From assembly GCF_025642115.1 (NCBI RefSeq), contig NZ_CP106753.1, forward strand, positions 3,061,501 through 3,125,500: a stretch of 64,000 nucleotides of DNA. Direction: 5' to 3'. The notes beneath the pieces were generated by a model. That model ran no database searches. It saw only the letters and a program-made list of their open reading frames with translations, and was not told where the DNA came from. Shown one piece after another: positions 62,855-64,000 of the stretch. This DNA is from Chitiniphilus purpureus (GTDB taxonomy: Bacteria > Pseudomonadota > Gammaproteobacteria > Burkholderiales > Chitinibacteraceae). Positions within the stretch are counted from its first letter, which is position 1. Every line of letters starts with the position of its first letter. The position numbers and the translations under genes are program-made.

Positions 62855-64000
62855 ATGAACGCGCCCTCCTCCCTTGCTGCCGGCGATCCGGCCTGGCTCG
62901 ACGACGAGACCCTGGCGGCGGTGCGCCCGCAAGTACGGCAGCTGCTGCAGCAATCGCCCGGCTTTCAGGCGCTCTCGGCCGACGAGCAGCGCGACATCGC
63001 CCGCAACATGGTCCGCGTGGCCGCCTACATGAGCAACCCGCAGGGCCTGGCCAAGGAGGAGCTGACGCCGGGCCGGAGTGTGCTGGCACATGCGCAGGAT
63101 GCAGTGGACAACGCCAAGCACAAGGCGTCGGACAAGGTCGGCACCTTCGCCGGCAAGGATTTCGAGGCCGGCGCGATGCGCGAGGGCGGCGAACAGTTCA
63201 GCAAGTTCATCGGCTCGGTCGATTTCCCGCAATTCGTCGGCGGGCTGATCCAGAACGTGTTCCAGGCCATCGTCACCGCATCGATCCAGCAGATGAACGC
63301 CTATGCCGAGATGCTCAAATCGGTGGCGCAGACCGTGGACCAGTTCGCCCAGGACAACATCTCGCTCAACAATGCGCGCGACTGGCTGGTGGACAAGTTC
63401 CCCGGCGAGCTGGGGCTTGACGAATCGGGCGCGGGCGAGACCGGCAACCCGATGCTGGCGCTGCAGGCGGAGGACGAGGAAGGCTTTCTGCGGCGTGTCA
63501 GCCAGGAGATGAGCCTGGCCAAGCCGGTGACCGACCTGTCCGACCCCGAGCAGGAAGGCCGGCTGGTGCAGGCGGCGCGGCTGCAGATGGCCCGGAGCCG
63601 CCAGCAGTTGCTGGCGTCGATGGTGGTGCTGGGCATCAGTCGCATCGTGGTCACCGACGGCCTGATCAACGCCAAGGTGGTGTTCGACTTCCGCAGCTCG
63701 GACGAGGCCCGGCGTGATGCGCGCGCCGCGCTCTACGACAGCAAATCGAGCCGCAACAAGAACACCACGGTCGCCGGTGCGTTCTTTGGCTGGGGCGGCG
63801 GCGCGACCGCCAATACCAACGAGCAGCGCCACATGACCACGGTGTCGTCGTCGGTTGACGAAACCAGTGAATCCAAGGCCGAGATGAAGGCCAAGCTCAC
63901 CGGCGAGGTGCGCGTCAACTTCAAGTCGGACTACTTCCCGATGGAGAAGCTCGCCTCGCCGGCGATGATCGCCTCGATCCAGGGCAACGCCACGCCGTAC
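62855..64000 (+). CDS. Paralogue 3 of an unnamed family in this cluster (partial, runs off window)
   Basis: 382 codons are visible and the frame is open to the last base. The N-terminal module (LRQL-like AAVRPQVRQLLQQSPGFQAL, then MVRVAAYMSNPQG), the core at about 122-186 (VDFPQFVGGLIQNVFQAIVT, SIQQMNAYAEMLKSVAQTVD), the block RQQLLASMVVLGISRIVVTDG and the end block GEVRVNFKSDYFPMEKLA all match paralogue 2 in order. The 15-nt gap to the previous gene suggests cotranscription. The C-terminus and further cluster genes lie outside. Confidence 0.75.
   Translation, partial: MNAPSSLAAGDPAWLDDETLAAVRPQVRQLLQQSPGFQALSADEQRDIARNMVRVAAYMSNPQGLAKEELTPGRSVLAHAQDAVDNAKHKASDKVGTFAGKDFEAGAMREGGEQFSKFIGSVDFPQFVGGLIQNVFQAIVTASIQQMNAYAEMLKSVAQTVDQFAQDNISLNNARDWLVDKFPGELGLDESGAGETGNPMLALQAEDEEGFLRRVSQEMSLAKPVTDLSDPEQEGRLVQAARLQMARSRQQLLASMVVLGISRIVVTDGLINAKVVFDFRSSDEARRDARAALYDSKSSRNKNTTVAGAFFGWGGGATANTNEQRHMTTVSSSVDETSESKAEMKAKLTGEVRVNFKSDYFPMEKLASPAMIASIQGNATPY

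Noticed and set aside
61514..63832. 772-codon minus-strand frame opposite paralogues 2 and 3
   Set aside because: Shadow frame; the plus-strand paralogues are supported by conservation with each other.
50291..64000. Interpretation as an extracellular contractile injection system or prophage
   Set aside because: No sheath, tube, baseplate, spike, AAA+ ATPase, portal, terminase or integrase motif is visible in the translated proteins.
50291..64000. Interpretation as a natural-product cluster because of the SARP-like regulator
   Set aside because: No polyketide, peptide-synthetase, terpene or precursor-peptide genes are present; the only hint is a weak prenyltransferase-like pattern in one protein.

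Overview
The window is GC-rich (roughly two-thirds G+C by eye) and reads as chromosomal DNA of a betaproteobacterium. The best fit is the Neisseriales/Chromobacteriaceae/Chitinibacteraceae side, judging from the uvrA/MFS/ssb arrangement, the mltD-gloB-methyltransferase-rnhA/dnaQ neighbourhood and a secreted GH5 enzyme with chitin-binding-type modules. The genus cannot be fixed from sequence alone. No tRNA, rRNA, CRISPR array, transposase or phage gene was seen.

Layout. 1-13.3 kb is housekeeping: partial ssb, a YajR-type MFS transporter, divergent uvrA, a small MreB-related protein, a GntR regulator with a CynX-type transporter, mltD, gloB divergent from a methyltransferase, a host-attachment family protein, rnhA and a Tet-family MFS transporter. 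13.4-39.3 kb is one long minus-strand Wzx/Wzy-dependent surface polysaccharide locus. Its transcription starts at a YjbE-like peptide near 39.3 kb, then runs through yjbH, an SLBB export protein, a Wzz-like regulator, UDP-GlcNAc(A) dehydrogenase and epimerase, an aminotransferase/WbqC/GNAT sugar module, a GT2, Wzx, Wzy, three GT4s, an AsnB-like amidotransferase, another GT4, an epimerase, a WecA-like initiating transferase, a PglD-like acetyltransferase and a WbpM/PglF dehydratase. The middle of this block (about 24-29 kb) is visibly AT-richer. It separates rnhA from dnaQ, which are commonly close neighbours in related bacteria.

39.5-49.8 kb returns to core genes: dnaQ, ispD, ispF, a secretin-N-domain-like exported protein, a LOG-family protein, a secreted GH5 endoglucanase, an autotransporter-type beta-barrel protein, a glutathione S-transferase and a Rep/UvrD helicase.

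50.3 kb to the window end holds the most unusual region: a plus-strand cluster led by a BTAD (SARP-like) regulator. It encodes a 96-residue protein, a 1008-residue protein with two different cysteine-peptidase folds, three paralogues of an unnamed family (the third runs off the window), an 84-residue protein, a 263-residue protein, a subtilisin-like peptidase without a signal peptide, a 675-residue protein of unknown function and a 349-residue protein of unknown function. Tight ATGA/TGATG overlaps argue for coordinated expression. A strong hairpin and a pair of 11-bp-phased heptamer repeats between the regulator and the rest look like a terminator and an operator. The cluster matches no system I can name and is the best candidate here for undescribed biology.
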